Shown: positions 1 to 8,631 of the stretch, in pieces
How positions within the stretch are numbered: position 1 is the stretch's first letter
Layout: each line of letters begins with the position of its first letter
Assembly: GCA_963806455.1 (NCBI GenBank)
Contig: CAWDXZ010000002.1
Span: forward strand, 434,001-498,000
Direction: 5' to 3'
Length of the DNA: 64,000 nt
Origin: Bog-756 sp963806455
Lineage (GTDB): Bacteria > Actinomycetota > Acidimicrobiia > Acidimicrobiales > RAAP-2
The notes under the pieces: generated by a model
What the model was told of the DNA's origin: nothing
The model's database searches: none
What the model saw: only the letters and a program-made list of their open reading frames with translations
Program-made: the position numbers and the translations under genes

Positions 1-1
1 C

Positions 2-349
2 CTGGCCGGCCATCCGCGCAACCTGGTGGAGATCTTCGGGGGCAGCCTGGCCGCGCAGCTCTTCGTGGCCATGGCCCTCGGCGCCGCCCTGCACGCCTTC
101 GGCGACCACCTGAGCCTGGCCACGCTCATCGTCGTCCTGACCCTCGGCTCGATGCTCGGCGGGGTGTCGCCGGTGCCTGGCGGGATGGGGGTGGTGGAGG
201 CCGGGATGATCATCGGGTTGACCGCGGCGGGGATCAGCGAGTCGGATGCGGTGGCCGCGGTCTTCGTCCAGCGCCTGTTCACCGCCTACCTGCCCCCCAT
301 CTGGGGCTGGTTCGTCCTGGTGTGGATGCGGCGGAAGGAGTACCTGTGA
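2..349 (+). CDS. C-terminal end of a flippase-like integral membrane protein (UPF0104/LPG-synthase membrane-domain type), partial
   Basis: Only the last 115 codons are in the window; the start lies to the left. What is seen is hydrophobic helices and the loop SPVPGGMGVVEAG, followed by a final aromatic helix and a short basic tail (RRKEYL). A Pro-Gly-Gly-x-Gly-x-x-Glu loop near the end is typical of the YbhN/UPF0104 and lysyl-phosphatidylglycerol synthase membrane domain, which moves or presents lipids. The substrate cannot be inferred. It converges on the HAD gene with a 13-nt gap. Confidence 0.7.
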   Translation: MAGHPRNLVEIFGGSLAAQLFVAMALGAALHAFGDHLSLATLIVVLTLGSMLGGVSPVPGGMGVVEAGMIIGLTAAGISESDAVAAVFVQRLFTAYLPPIWGWFVLVWMRRKEYL

Positions 350-362
350 CCGGGTGGTGCCC

Positions 363-1031
363 TCAGGCGTGACCGTTGCCCGGCCCGGTCGAGCCCAGGC
401 CGGGATAGGCCCGTAGCGCGCCGACCCGCCCCAGCCGGCCGACGTTGACACCGATGTCGGCGGCCCGGAGCATCACCAGGTCGCCGCGACTGTTGCCATA
501 GGCCCAGAGGCGGTCCGGCTCGATCCCCGTCTCGTCGGCCCACTGGCGCAACCGGCGGAGCTTCTCGGCCCCCCGGCAGTTGGCTCCCTCGTACCGTCCG
601 CTGAGCCTGCCGTCGGTTCCCACCTCCAGCCGGGTGGCGATGACGCCGTCGGCGCCGAGCAGGTCGGCGGCCTCCCGGACGTAGACGGCGGGGGAGGCCG
701 ACACGATCACCACCCGGTCGCCGCGGCCCCGGTGCCAATCCAACCGCCGCCGTACGTCGGCCCGCAGGTGCCCGGCCACATGGTCTCGCCCGTACCGGGC
801 GGCCACCGCCTCGAGGCGCTCGACTGGGGTGCCGGCCATGACCCGTTCGAAGAGCTGCTCTTTGGCCCGGTCGGCCCGGTCCCCACTGGCCAGAGCCCCG
901 GCGGCCAACCTCGGGGCCAGGGCGGCGCAGGCGCCGACCACCGACGGCCGTCCGGCCAGCGCCGACAGGAAGCCGAAGACGCTGCCCCCGTCGGTCAGCG
1001 TCCCGTCGAAATCGAAGGCGGCCAGGTCCAC
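363..1031 (-). CDS. HAD-superfamily phosphatase, subfamily IB (SerB-like)
   Basis: A 222-residue soluble protein. Motif I is DFDGT at residues 7-11 (nucleophile D7, acid/base D9). Motif II is the Ser in VIVSAS near residue 110, and motif IV is GNSRGD near residue 178. The spacing and SerB-like layout fit HAD-IB enzymes, which include phosphoserine phosphatase and lyso-lipid phosphatases; the real substrate is unknown. It lies 30 nt downstream of the crotonase gene on the same strand and is probably co-transcribed with it. Confidence 0.8.
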   Translation of the reverse strand: MDLAAFDFDGTLTDGGSVFGFLSALAGRPSVVGACAALAPRLAAGALASGDRADRAKEQLFERVMAGTPVERLEAVAARYGRDHVAGHLRADVRRRLDWHRGRGDRVVIVSASPAVYVREAADLLGADGVIATRLEVGTDGRLSGRYEGANCRGAEKLRRLRQWADETGIEPDRLWAYGNSRGDLVMLRAADIGVNVGRLGRVGALRAYPGLGSTGPGNGHA

Positions 1032-1061
1032 CCTCAGGTGGCCCCCGTGCGGCCGACCCGG

Positions 1062-1844
1062 TCAAGCGCCGGGATGGTCGACCACCGAACCGTGGCGGCC
1101 GGCCCCGGAGGCGAACCCGCGGCTGCCGGCCCCGGCGTCGGGGGAGGCGAGACTGTCGAGTCCGACCCGGAGCTCGGTGCGCATAGCCTCGTCGACCGAC
1201 CGCCCCCACTGGGCCAGGGCCGAGAAGCGGTCGTTGCGCAGGCAGGTCTGGGGCAGCGCGGCCAGCCGGTGGCCCCATTCGACGGCCTGCGCCAGCGCGT
1301 CGCCAGCCGGCACGACCCGGTTGACCAGTCCCATGGCCAGCGCCTCTTCGGCGCCGACCTCCCGGCCGCTCAGGATGAGATCGAGGGCCCGCCCCTGGCC
1401 GACGAGCCGTGGCAGCCGGACGGTCCCGCCGTCGATCAGGGGAACCCCGAACCGCCGGCAGAACACGCCGAAGACGGCATCGGTGGCGGCCACCCGCAGG
1501 TCGCACCAGACGGCCAGCTCCAGGCCTCCGGCCACGGCGAAGCCCTCGACGGCGGCGATCACCGGCTTGGACAGCGCCAGACGGGTCGGTCCCATGGGAC
1601 CGGGCCCGTCCTCGGTCACCCGGAGCAGCCGGCCCGCCGCCGCCGCCTTGAGATCGGCGCCGGCGCAGAAGGTGCCCCCCCTCCCGGTGAGGACGGCCAC
1701 CGAGGCCGACGAGTCCTCATCGAAGGCGGTGAACGCCTCGAGCAGGGCGACAGCGGTGGGTGGGTCCACGGCGTTGCGGCACTCGGGGCGGTCGATGGCC
1801 ACCACGGTGACCGGGCCGTCGGTGGAGACGTGGACGGTCGTCAT
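1062..1844 (-). CDS. Crotonase-fold protein (enoyl-CoA hydratase/isomerase family)
   Basis: The crotonase fold is shown by CAGADLK (first oxyanion-hole segment) and AVAGGLELAVWCDLR (second). The Glu in GGLELA matches the first catalytic Glu (Glu144) of classical enoyl-CoA hydratase. The second catalytic Glu (Glu164) falls within FGVFCRRFGVP, where Cys is found. The protein is therefore likely not a standard hydratase, but one of the actinobacterial paralogues of unknown CoA substrate. I chose the ATG at 1844 because homology begins at TVHVSTDGPV; an in-frame ATG at 1922 would add 26 unconserved residues. Confidence 0.8.
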   Translation of the reverse strand: MTTVHVSTDGPVTVVAIDRPECRNAVDPPTAVALLEAFTAFDEDSSASVAVLTGRGGTFCAGADLKAAAAGRLLRVTEDGPGPMGPTRLALSKPVIAAVEGFAVAGGLELAVWCDLRVAATDAVFGVFCRRFGVPLIDGGTVRLPRLVGQGRALDLILSGREVGAEEALAMGLVNRVVPAGDALAQAVEWGHRLAALPQTCLRNDRFSALAQWGRSVDEAMRTELRVGLDSLASPDAGAGSRGFASGAGRHGSVVDHPGA

Positions 1845-1915
1845 GCCCCCAGCATGGTGGAACCGGCGTTCCGGCGCCACGGTCGTCTCGGTAGGATGAA
1901 ACTCGACCAACTCGG

Positions 1916-1944
1916 TCGACAATTGGCCGGCTTTCGTCTATCCT
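1916..1944 (+). promoter_or_regulatory. Promoter for the peroxiredoxin gene
   Basis: TCGACA (1916-1921), a 17-nt spacer, then TATCCT (1939-1944). Both hexamers and the spacing fit a main sigma factor promoter. Transcription would begin near 1951, giving about a 70-nt leader that ends in AAGGAG (2010-2015), five bases before the ATG. Confidence 0.55.
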
Positions 1945-2020
1945 GACGGCGCGACGGGATCCCGACCGTCGTCGGGGCGCCCCGCGAACCGGCTCAGAGC
2001 ACACACACCAAGGAGCAGCC

Positions 2021-2656
2021 ATGGCAATTCGACTGGGCGACACCGCCCCTGACTTCACCGCCGAGACCACCGAGGGCACCATCAACTTCCACGAGTATCT
2101 CGGGGACAGCTGGGGGGTGCTCTTCTCCCACCCGAAGGACTTCACCCCGGTGTGCACCACCGAGCTCGGGGCCTTCTCGAAGGCCAAGGCCGAGTTCGAC
2201 AAGCGGGATACCAAGCTCATCGGGTTGTCGGTCGACGACGTCACCTCGCACGGCAAATGGGCGGGCGACATCGAAGAGACCCAGGGACAGGCCCTCAACT
2301 TCCCCTTGATCGGGGACGAGGACCGCAAGGTCGCCGACCTCTACGACATGATCCACCCGAACGCCAGCGACACGGCCACGGTGCGGTCGGTGTTCATCAT
2401 CGGGCCCGACAAGAAGGTCAAGCTGACCCTCACCTATCCCGCCTCGACCGGCCGCAACGTGAGCGAGATCCTGCGGGTGCTCGACTCACTGCAACTGACC
2501 AGCGACTACAAGGTGGCCACCCCGGTCAACTGGACCGACGGCGAGGACGTCATCATCGTCCCGGCCGTCTCCGACGAGGAGGCGAAGGAGCGGTTCCCCA
2601 AGGGCTTCGAGGCCGTCAAGCCCTATCTCCGGGTCACCCCCCAGCCCAACCGCTAG
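2021..2656 (+). CDS. 1-Cys peroxiredoxin (Prx6-type)
   Basis: A thioredoxin-fold peroxidase that reduces hydrogen peroxide and organic peroxides. The peroxidatic motif TPVCTTE places Cys45 as the only cysteine in the 211-residue protein, so it is a 1-Cys enzyme needing an outside thiol reductant. The extended C-terminal domain after residue 150 (VATPVNW, then a charged region ending in PYLRVTPQPNR) is characteristic of the Prx6 group. A strong AAGGAG site sets the start. It is monocistronic and flanked by genes of unrelated function. Confidence 0.93.
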   Translation: MAIRLGDTAPDFTAETTEGTINFHEYLGDSWGVLFSHPKDFTPVCTTELGAFSKAKAEFDKRDTKLIGLSVDDVTSHGKWAGDIEETQGQALNFPLIGDEDRKVADLYDMIHPNASDTATVRSVFIIGPDKKVKLTLTYPASTGRNVSEILRVLDSLQLTSDYKVATPVNWTDGEDVIIVPAVSDEEAKERFPKGFEAVKPYLRVTPQPNR

Positions 2657-2774
2657 CGCCCGGGGCGCACCGGCGACCCACCCCTGAGCCCGGGACGGAC
2701 CGGGTCCGGCTGAGCCCGGGCCCGGTCCGCCGCGTCCGGAACCGGAGGCGGACCCGGTCGGGACCGGGTCCTGC

Positions 2775-2780
2775 TAGCAT
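2775..2780 (+). promoter_or_regulatory. -10 box TAGCAT of rpsO
   Basis: TAGCAT matches the -10 form seen repeatedly in this window. It would give a leader of about 57 nt, starting with a GGGCG/CGCCC stem (2781-2798), before the rpsO ATG. No good -35 is visible in the GC-rich DNA before it. Confidence 0.4.
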
Positions 2781-2843
2781 GGGCGGGCCGGCGCGCCCAG
2801 TCCGTTGGCCGTACGAGCACACCACAAGGTCGAGTCCCTCTCC

Positions 2844-3101
2844 ATGCCAGACAAGCAGGCCACCATCGCCGAGCACCGTCTCCACGAGACGGACACCGGG
2901 TCGCCGGAGGTGCAGATCGCCATCCTGAGCGAGCGCATCACCCATCTGACCGAGCATCTGAAGGTCCACAAGGGCGACCACCACACCCGCCGGGGCCTGC
3001 TCAAGCTCATCGGACGCCGTCGACGGCTGCTCGACTACGTCCACAACAACGACGTCGAGCGCTACCGGGACATCATCGGTCGCCTCGGCCTCCGCCGCTA
3101 G
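2844..3101 (+). CDS. rpsO: 30S ribosomal protein S15
   Basis: An 85-residue protein carrying the S15 signature (HETDTGSPEVQIA, then LTEHLKVHKGDHHTRRGLL and a basic RRRRLLDY segment). S15 binds the central domain of 16S rRNA and helps nucleate the platform of the small subunit. The ATG at 2844 gives the family length; an upstream in-frame start at 2805 adds 13 residues without homology. As in most bacteria it directly precedes pnp. Confidence 0.96.
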   Translation: MPDKQATIAEHRLHETDTGSPEVQIAILSERITHLTEHLKVHKGDHHTRRGLLKLIGRRRRLLDYVHNNDVERYRDIIGRLGLRR

Positions 3102-3112
3102 GCGGACCCAAA

Positions 3113-3132
3113 CGCCCGGCCTCGGCCGGGCG
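3113..3132 (+). terminator. Hairpin between rpsO and pnp
   Basis: A perfect 8-bp stem, CGCCCGGC/GCCGGGCG, with a CTCG loop, starting 11 nt after the rpsO stop and followed by GTCGCAATTT. The short T run makes it a plausible intrinsic terminator or attenuator between the two genes, or a processing site. Confidence 0.5.
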
Positions 3133-3261
3133 GTCGCAATTTCCCCATCGGTACATCGCCGGTGGGCACAGGTCGGCACGGTGCCGGCCTGCAACAGGGC
3201 GGCCCGTCCTCGACGGCAGGTCGCACCACAACCCAGATTGGGCTCCTGCAGAGGTCAGTCA

Positions 3262-3306
3262 CCAGTTGCCGATCACCCCCGCCGCGGCGCAGTGGTCGAC
3301 AACTGG
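3262..3306 (+). other. Inverted repeat in the pnp leader
   Basis: CCAGTTG (3262-3268) can pair with CAACTGG (3300-3306) across 31 nt, ending 30 nt before the RBS AAGGAG (3336-3341). In other bacteria a leader stem of this kind is cut by RNase III and lets PNPase autoregulate. That role here is inference from position only. Confidence 0.25.
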
Positions 3307-3345
3307 GAACTGGCTCGAGGGGTCCCCGAGCAACCAAGGAGCGTC

Positions 3346-5797
3346 ATGTCAGACGCCATCACCGTATCGGCACCCGTCAGTGGGACCGACCGCACACTCA
3401 CGTTCGAGGCGGGCAAGCTGGCCCAGTTGGCCGACGGGGCCGTGCAGGCCCGGATCGGCGACACCGTCCTGCTGGCCACGGCCACCGCCGCCCGATCGGT
3501 CCGGGAGGGAGCCGACTTCTTCCCGCTGACCGTGGACATCGAAGAGCGCGCCTATGCGGCCGGGAAGATCCCGGGCTCGTTCTTCCGTCGGGAGGGCAAG
3601 TCCTCGGACCAGGCCATCCTGACCTGCCGGCTCATCGACCGGCCGCTGCGCCCCTCGTTCCCCAAGGGCTTCCGCAACGAGGTCCACGTGGTCGGCACCA
3701 TCTTCGGCGCCGACCAGGTCAACCCCCATGACGTGCTGGCCATCAACGCCGCCTCGGCCGCCCTGATGATCTCGGGGATCCCCTTCGAGGGGCCGATCGG
3801 CGCCGTTCGGGTGGCCTATTCGACCGACGGTGAGTGGATCCCGCACCCCACCTTCGAGGAGGGGGACGAGTCCACCTTCGAGCTCGTGGTGGCGGGCAGG
3901 GCGCTGAGCGATGCCGACGACGCCGACATCGCCATCATGATGGTCGAGGCCGGTGGCTCCGAGCGCTCGTTCCAGTACTACGAGGAAGGGGCCCCTCGAG
4001 GTCACCGAGGAAGTCCTGGCCGACGGTCTCGAGGCGGCCAAGGTCTGGATCCGCGAGTCCATCGTGCTCCAGCGCCGCCTGGTGGACGCCTACGTGGCCG
4101 CCCGGGGGGCCATCGAGCCCATCGAGTATTCGACCCTCTCCGACTACGGCGACGACGTGTGGGAACGGGTCGTCGCCACCGGCACCGATGCCGTGGCCGC
4201 GGCCAACACCATCGTGGCCAAGGCGGAGCGCAACGCCGCGCTGGCCGAGGCGGCCGCTACCGTCCTCTCGGCCCTGGCCTCCGAATTCCCCGATCGGGAG
4301 GGCGAGGTCAAGGCGGCCGTGCGGGGCCTGACCAAGAAGCTGGTCCGCAAGCGGATCGTGGAGGAAGGCCTGCGGATCGACGGCCGGACGACGACGGAGA
4401 TCCGGCCGCTCTCCGCCGAGGTGGACCTGTTCCCGACGGCACACGGCTCCGCCCTCTTCCAGCGGGGTGAGACCCAGGTGCTCAACGTGACGACCCTCGG
4501 CATGCCGCGGATGAACCAGCTGCTCGACACCATCACCCCCGATGACCACAAGCGCTACATGCACCACTACAACTTCCCGCCCTTCTCCACCGGTGAGACC
4601 GGGTTCATGCGGGGACCGAAGCGCCGCGAGATCGGTCACGGGCTTCTGGCCGAACGGGCCCTGCTGCCGGTCGTCCCCTACGAGGAGGACTTCCCCTACA
4701 CGCTCCGGCTGGTCTCGGACGTCCTGGCCTCCAACGGCTCCACCTCGATGGCCTCGGTGTGCGGGTCGACCCTGTCGATGATGGCGGCGGGCGTGCCCCT
4801 GAAGGCTCCGGTGGCCGGCATCGCCATGGGCCTGGTGTACGACGACGGCACGTATGTGACCCTGACCGACATCCTCGGTGCCGAGGACGCCTTCGGCGAC
4901 ATGGACTTCAAGGTGGCAGGGACCAAGGACGTCGTGACCGCTCTCCAGCTGGACACGAAGATCGACGGCCTGCCCCTCGACGTGCTGACCAAGGCACTGC
5001 TCCAGGCCAAAGAGGCCCGCCTGGCCATCCTCGAGGTGATGGCCGGCGCCATCCCCGAGCCCCGCGGCGAGGTGGCCGAGTCGGCGCCGAAGATCACCTC
5101 CTTCGAGATTCCCATGGACAAGATCGGGGAGGTCATCGGCCCGAAGGGCAAGGTGATCAACGCCCTGCAGCAGGAGACCGGGGCGGACATCGCCGTCGAC
5201 GACGACGGGATGGTCGGCACGGTGACGATCGGGGCCAAGGACGGCACCGCCGTCGAGGAGGCCCGCCGTCGGATCGCCACCATCCTCGACCCGCCGTTGG
5301 CCGAGATCGGGGGGACCTACGAGGGCAAGGTGGTCAACATCACCAAGTTCGGCGCCTTCGTCAACATCCTCCCCGGTCGGGACGGGCTCCTGCACATCTC
5401 GAAGATCGGGCAGGGCAAGCGGGTCGAACGGGTCGAGGACGTGCTCGACCTGGGTCAACCGGTCGAGGTGCGGGTCGACGACATCGACCCCCAGGGCAAG
5501 GTGTCCCTCTCGCTGGCGGGCGAGGCGCCGGCAGAGGATCGTGCCGGTACCGGTACCGACCGTGCCGACCGCGCCGAACGGGGCCGGGGCCGTCGCCAAC
5601 CGGACTCCGGTGACCGCTCCGAGCGCCACCGTCCGGCCGAGTCCTCCACGGCACCGGCACCGACGTCCGCGGCCTCCTTCGAGGATGCCTTCGCCGTGGA
5701 GCTGGCGGAGGAGTTCGGAGACCTCGGCCCGAACGTGCCGGAGCCTGCGGACCGCGGGAGTGGCGGCGGCGGCCGAGGTGGTCGTCGGCGCCGTTGA
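3346..5797 (+). CDS. pnp: Polyribonucleotide nucleotidyltransferase (PNPase), interrupted by an apparent frameshift
   Basis: A phosphorolytic 3'-5' exoribonuclease of RNA turnover. From the ATG (RBS AAGGAG) the first RNase PH domain reads in one frame to about residue 214 (YYEEG). It resumes one base later (LEVTEEVLADGL), so one extra base lies in GGGGCCCC at 3988-3995. The second frame carries the all-alpha linker, the second RNase PH domain (FSTGETGFMRG), a KH domain with GPKG, and an S1 domain (FGAFVNILPGRDGL), then an Arg/Gly-rich acidic-basic tail. Joined length is about 816 residues, normal for actinobacteria. No stop codon sits between the frames. A sequencing or assembly error is the simplest explanation, since the gene is usually important for growth. 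Confidence 0.9.
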
Positions 5798-5849
5798 CCG
5801 CGCCACGCCACCCAGGGGCGGGCGGGCGGTCCGCGGCGGGCCTTCGCCC

Positions 5850-7106
5850 GTGATCCGGACCGAGGAGCTGTCGTCGGGCCTGGCACTCGTGACCGAGGAG
5901 ATGGGTGACGCCCGCTCCGTGTGCATCGGGTTCTGGGTGGGCACCGGCTCCCGGGACGAGGACGGGAGCGAGGCCGGTGCCTCCCACTTCCTCGAGCACC
6001 TGCTCTTCAAGGGGACGGCGACGCGTTCGCCTTCCGCCATCGCCGAAGCGGTCGACGAGGTCGGGGGGGACTTCAACGCGTTCACCACCAAGGAGTACAC
6101 GTCCTTCTACATCCGGATGCTGGCCGAGCACCTCCCGCTGGGGCTGGACATCCTCTGCGACATCATGTGGCAGCCGGCGCTGCGCCCCGAAGACCTCGAG
6201 GCGGAGCGGCAGGTCATCCTGGACGAGATCCTCATGCATGCCGACGAGCCCGCCGACCTGGCCTCGGAGCAGAGCTCGGCCCTGTTGTTCCCGCGTCATT
6301 CCCTGGGCCGAGAGGTACTCGGCACCGAGGCGTCGGTGAGCCGCATGAACGCCCAGCGGATCCGCGAATTCTTCGGGGAGCACTACCGGCCCGGCAACAT
6401 GGTGGTCGCCGTGGCCGGCGACCTGGAGCACCGGTCGGTCGTCGAGGGGCTGGAGTCCCGCTTCTCGGGCCCGTCGGGCGGGTCGAAGCCCGAACGGCGC
6501 GCCCCGGACGACAAGGTGGAGCCCATCGGCGTCACCCGCCGGCCGACCGAGCAGGCCCATGTGGTCCTGGCCCTGCGGTCCATCGACCGCTTCGACCGCC
6601 GGCGCTACGCCCTGGCCGTGCTCAACCACGTGCTGGGCGGGGGCCTGTCCAGCCGCCTCTTCCAGGAGATCCGTGAGCGCCGGGGACTGGCCTACTCGGT
6701 GTGGTCCGAACGGGCGGCCTTCCACGACGCCGGTTCGGTGAGCGTCGGCATCGGCACCGCCCCCGAGCATGTGGCCGAGGTGCTCGACATCGTGACGACC
6801 GAGCTCGCCCGCCTGGGCGACGAAGGGGTCACCGAACGGGAATTGTCGATCGCCAAGGGGAATCTCCGGGCGGAGACCCTGCTGGCCTGCGAGGACTCGG
6901 GGGCGCGCATGAGCCGGATCGGCGCCGGCCTCCTGCTCCACGGCGAGGTGCTCTCGGTGGACGAGCTGCTGGCCCGGGTGGAGGCGGTGGCCCTCGAGGA
7001 CGTACAGCGGGCGGCGGCGGAGCTGGTGGTCGCGCCCCGGGCCCTGTCGGTGGTGGGCCCCTTCGACGAGGCGGATTTCGACACCCGCGCTCTGCGCCTC
7101 GGCTAG
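5850..7106 (+). CDS. M16-family zinc metallopeptidase (processing-peptidase-like)
   Basis: The inverted zinc motif HFLEH (residues 46-50 from this start) binds the metal through its two His, with Glu49 as catalytic base. Further M16 features are FNAFTTKEYTSFY, DEILMHADEP and the late GGLSSRLFQEIRERRGLAY segment. The protein of 418 residues has one active and one partner-type half. It follows pnp closely, the arrangement seen in mycobacteria (pepR). The GTG at 5850 begins the homology (IRTEELSSGL); there is no clear RBS, and earlier in-frame starts overlap pnp. Confidence 0.85.
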   Translation: MIRTEELSSGLALVTEEMGDARSVCIGFWVGTGSRDEDGSEAGASHFLEHLLFKGTATRSPSAIAEAVDEVGGDFNAFTTKEYTSFYIRMLAEHLPLGLDILCDIMWQPALRPEDLEAERQVILDEILMHADEPADLASEQSSALLFPRHSLGREVLGTEASVSRMNAQRIREFFGEHYRPGNMVVAVAGDLEHRSVVEGLESRFSGPSGGSKPERRAPDDKVEPIGVTRRPTEQAHVVLALRSIDRFDRRRYALAVLNHVLGGGLSSRLFQEIRERRGLAYSVWSERAAFHDAGSVSVGIGTAPEHVAEVLDIVTTELARLGDEGVTERELSIAKGNLRAETLLACEDSGARMSRIGAGLLLHGEVLSVDELLARVEAVALEDVQRAAAELVVAPRALSVVGPFDEADFDTRALRLG

Positions 7107-7131
7107 GGGGCGTCCGCCGCAGGGTGCCCGG

Positions 7132-7169
7132 CGCCCCGGTCGGTCGAGAGCGCCCCGATCGGTCGACAG
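7132..7169 (+). repeat. Tandem 19-bp direct repeat upstream of dapB
   Basis: Two adjacent copies (7132-7150 and 7151-7169) match at 17 of 19 positions, the core being CGCCCCGRTCGGTCGASAG. They abut the putative dapB -10 box and occupy the -35 region, a likely site for an activator or repressor. Confidence 0.6.
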
Positions 7170-7175
7170 TAGGGT
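7170..7175 (+). promoter_or_regulatory. -10 box TAGGGT of dapB, leaderless layout
   Basis: TAGGGT ends 7 nt before the ATG at 7183, so transcription would start at or next to the start codon. It supports choosing that ATG over the GTG at 7174. Confidence 0.4.
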
Positions 7176-7182
7176 GACCGAC

Positions 7183-7998
7183 ATGCGAGTCGGCGTGGTC
7201 GGGGCCGGGGGCCGGATGGGACAGGAGGCCTGCCGGGCCGTCCTGGCCCGTGCCGACCTCGACCTGGTGGCGGCGGTCGACCCCGGTTTCGACGGCACCG
7301 ACCTCGGCTCGCTGGTCGGCGCCCCGGCCGGCGGCACGCTGGTGAGCGCCGAGCTCGCCGCGCTCGTCTCGTCCGGTGTCAAGGTGGCGGTGGACTTCAC
7401 CCGCCTGGAGGCGGCCCGCGCCACCCTGGAATTCTGTGCCGATGCGGGGATCCACGCCGTGGTCGGCACCACGGGCTTCACTCCGGACGATCTCGACCAC
7501 CTGGCCTCCCGGTTCGCCGGGCCTGATGCCGGCTCGCCCAACTGCGTGCTGGCCCCCAACTTCGCCATCGGGGCCGTGCTCATGATGAGGTTCGCCGAGC
7601 TGGCCGCCCCCTGGTTCGACGGCGCCGAGATCGTCGAGCTGCACCATGACGGGAAGGTGGACGCCCCCTCCGGCACGGCCCTGCGTACGGCCGAGCGGAT
7701 GGCAGCCGGGCGCGCCGCTCCGGGCCGGGGCTCCTTCCCACCCGACCGAACCACCGTGCCGGTGCTGCCCGGTGCCCGGGGCGGCGAGGGCGCGGCGGGG
7801 GTGCGCATCCACTCGGTCCGGCTGCCCGGCCTGGTCGCCCACCAGGAGGTGATCCTCGGTGCGGTGGGGCAGAGCCTGACCATCCGCCACGACGCCTACG
7901 ACCGCACGTCGTTCATGGACGGGATGGTCCTGGCCGTACGCGAGGTCCCCTCCCGGCCCGGTCTGACCATCGGGATCGAGCCCCTGCTCGGCCTGTAG
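7183..7998 (+). CDS. dapB: 4-hydroxy-tetrahydrodipicolinate reductase
   Basis: Reduces the DapA product to tetrahydrodipicolinate with NAD(P)H on the way to diaminopimelate and lysine. The dinucleotide motif GAGGRMG is at residues 7-13. VGTTGF follows, and the catalytic/substrate segment ELHHDGKVDAPSGTA carries the conserved His pair and Lys. Length 271 is normal. A GTG nine bases upstream is an alternative start. dapA, the preceding pathway step, lies 2.7 kb downstream, separated by the TetR/di-iron genes. Confidence 0.94.
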   Translation: MRVGVVGAGGRMGQEACRAVLARADLDLVAAVDPGFDGTDLGSLVGAPAGGTLVSAELAALVSSGVKVAVDFTRLEAARATLEFCADAGIHAVVGTTGFTPDDLDHLASRFAGPDAGSPNCVLAPNFAIGAVLMMRFAELAAPWFDGAEIVELHHDGKVDAPSGTALRTAERMAAGRAAPGRGSFPPDRTTVPVLPGARGGEGAAGVRIHSVRLPGLVAHQEVILGAVGQSLTIRHDAYDRTSFMDGMVLAVREVPSRPGLTIGIEPLLGL

Positions 7999-8013
7999 GA
8001 GGGTTCGGCGCCG

Positions 8014-8598
8014 ATGGACCATCCCCGGCAGCGGATCCTCGAGGCCGCCTATGCCTGCGTGGCCCGGCGGGGCATCGCCAAGACGACCATCGAGGACGCC
8101 GCCCGCGGCGCCGGGGTGTCCCGGGCCACCGTCTACCGGACCTTCCCCGGGGGTCGCCAGGAGCTGATCAACGCCGTGGTGGCGTGGGCCACCCTCGAGT
8201 TCTTCGCCCGGCTCTACGAGCAGGTCCAGGGAGCCACCAGTCTCGAACAGGTGATGGAGCGGGGGATCATGTTCGCCCATCGCTCCATCGTCGAGCACGA
8301 GGTCCTGCAGCGGGTGATGCAGACCGAGCCCGAGAAGCTGTTGCCCGCCCTCACCTTCGAGAGCAACCGCATCCGCCACGGGATCGCCGAGTTCTTGGCG
8401 CCCTACCTCGAGCAGCGGGGCCTGGCCGACGGCGTCGACCTCGGGGAGGCAGCCGACTTCCTGGCTCGCATGGTCCTGTCCTACATGTCGACGCCAGGCC
8501 GCTGGGACCTGGACGACCCCGACCAGGTGGCGCAGCTGGTCCGGGCCGAGCTCCTGGCCGGGGTGGTGGCCGGGCCCGAGCCGGGGGGAGTGCGTTGA
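8014..8598 (+). CDS. TetR-family transcriptional regulator (first of two)
   Basis: 194 residues. The N-terminal helix-turn-helix has the TetR signature (KTTIEDAARGAGVSRATVY, then RTFPGGRQEL). The C-terminal ligand domain is unassigned. It begins 15 nt after dapB. Its DNA-binding half closely resembles that of the next gene (shared VSRATVYR-FPGGR), so the pair looks like a tandem duplication with diverged ligand domains. The likely target is the neighbouring di-iron gene or itself. Confidence 0.85.
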   Translation: MDHPRQRILEAAYACVARRGIAKTTIEDAARGAGVSRATVYRTFPGGRQELINAVVAWATLEFFARLYEQVQGATSLEQVMERGIMFAHRSIVEHEVLQRVMQTEPEKLLPALTFESNRIRHGIAEFLAPYLEQRGLADGVDLGEAADFLARMVLSYMSTPGRWDLDDPDQVAQLVRAELLAGVVAGPEPGGVR

Positions 8599-8624
8599 CA
8601 ATGAGACAAATTCCGACCTAACGT
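8595..8624 (+). promoter_or_regulatory. Promoter of the second TetR gene, leaderless
   Basis: A perfect TTGACA (8595-8600), 18-nt spacer and TAACGT (8619-8624). The GTG start at 8632 lies 7 nt beyond the -10 box, so the transcript probably begins at the start codon. The -35 overlaps the stop of the first TetR gene. Confidence 0.6.
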
Positions 8625-8631
8625 TCCAACC

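Noticed and set aside
3988..3995. Programmed ribosomal frameshift in pnp
   Set aside because: No slippery heptamer, rare or stop codon, internal Shine-Dalgarno or clear downstream pseudoknot is seen, and two more one-base shifts occur in unrelated genes in the window. Kept only as a remote alternative.
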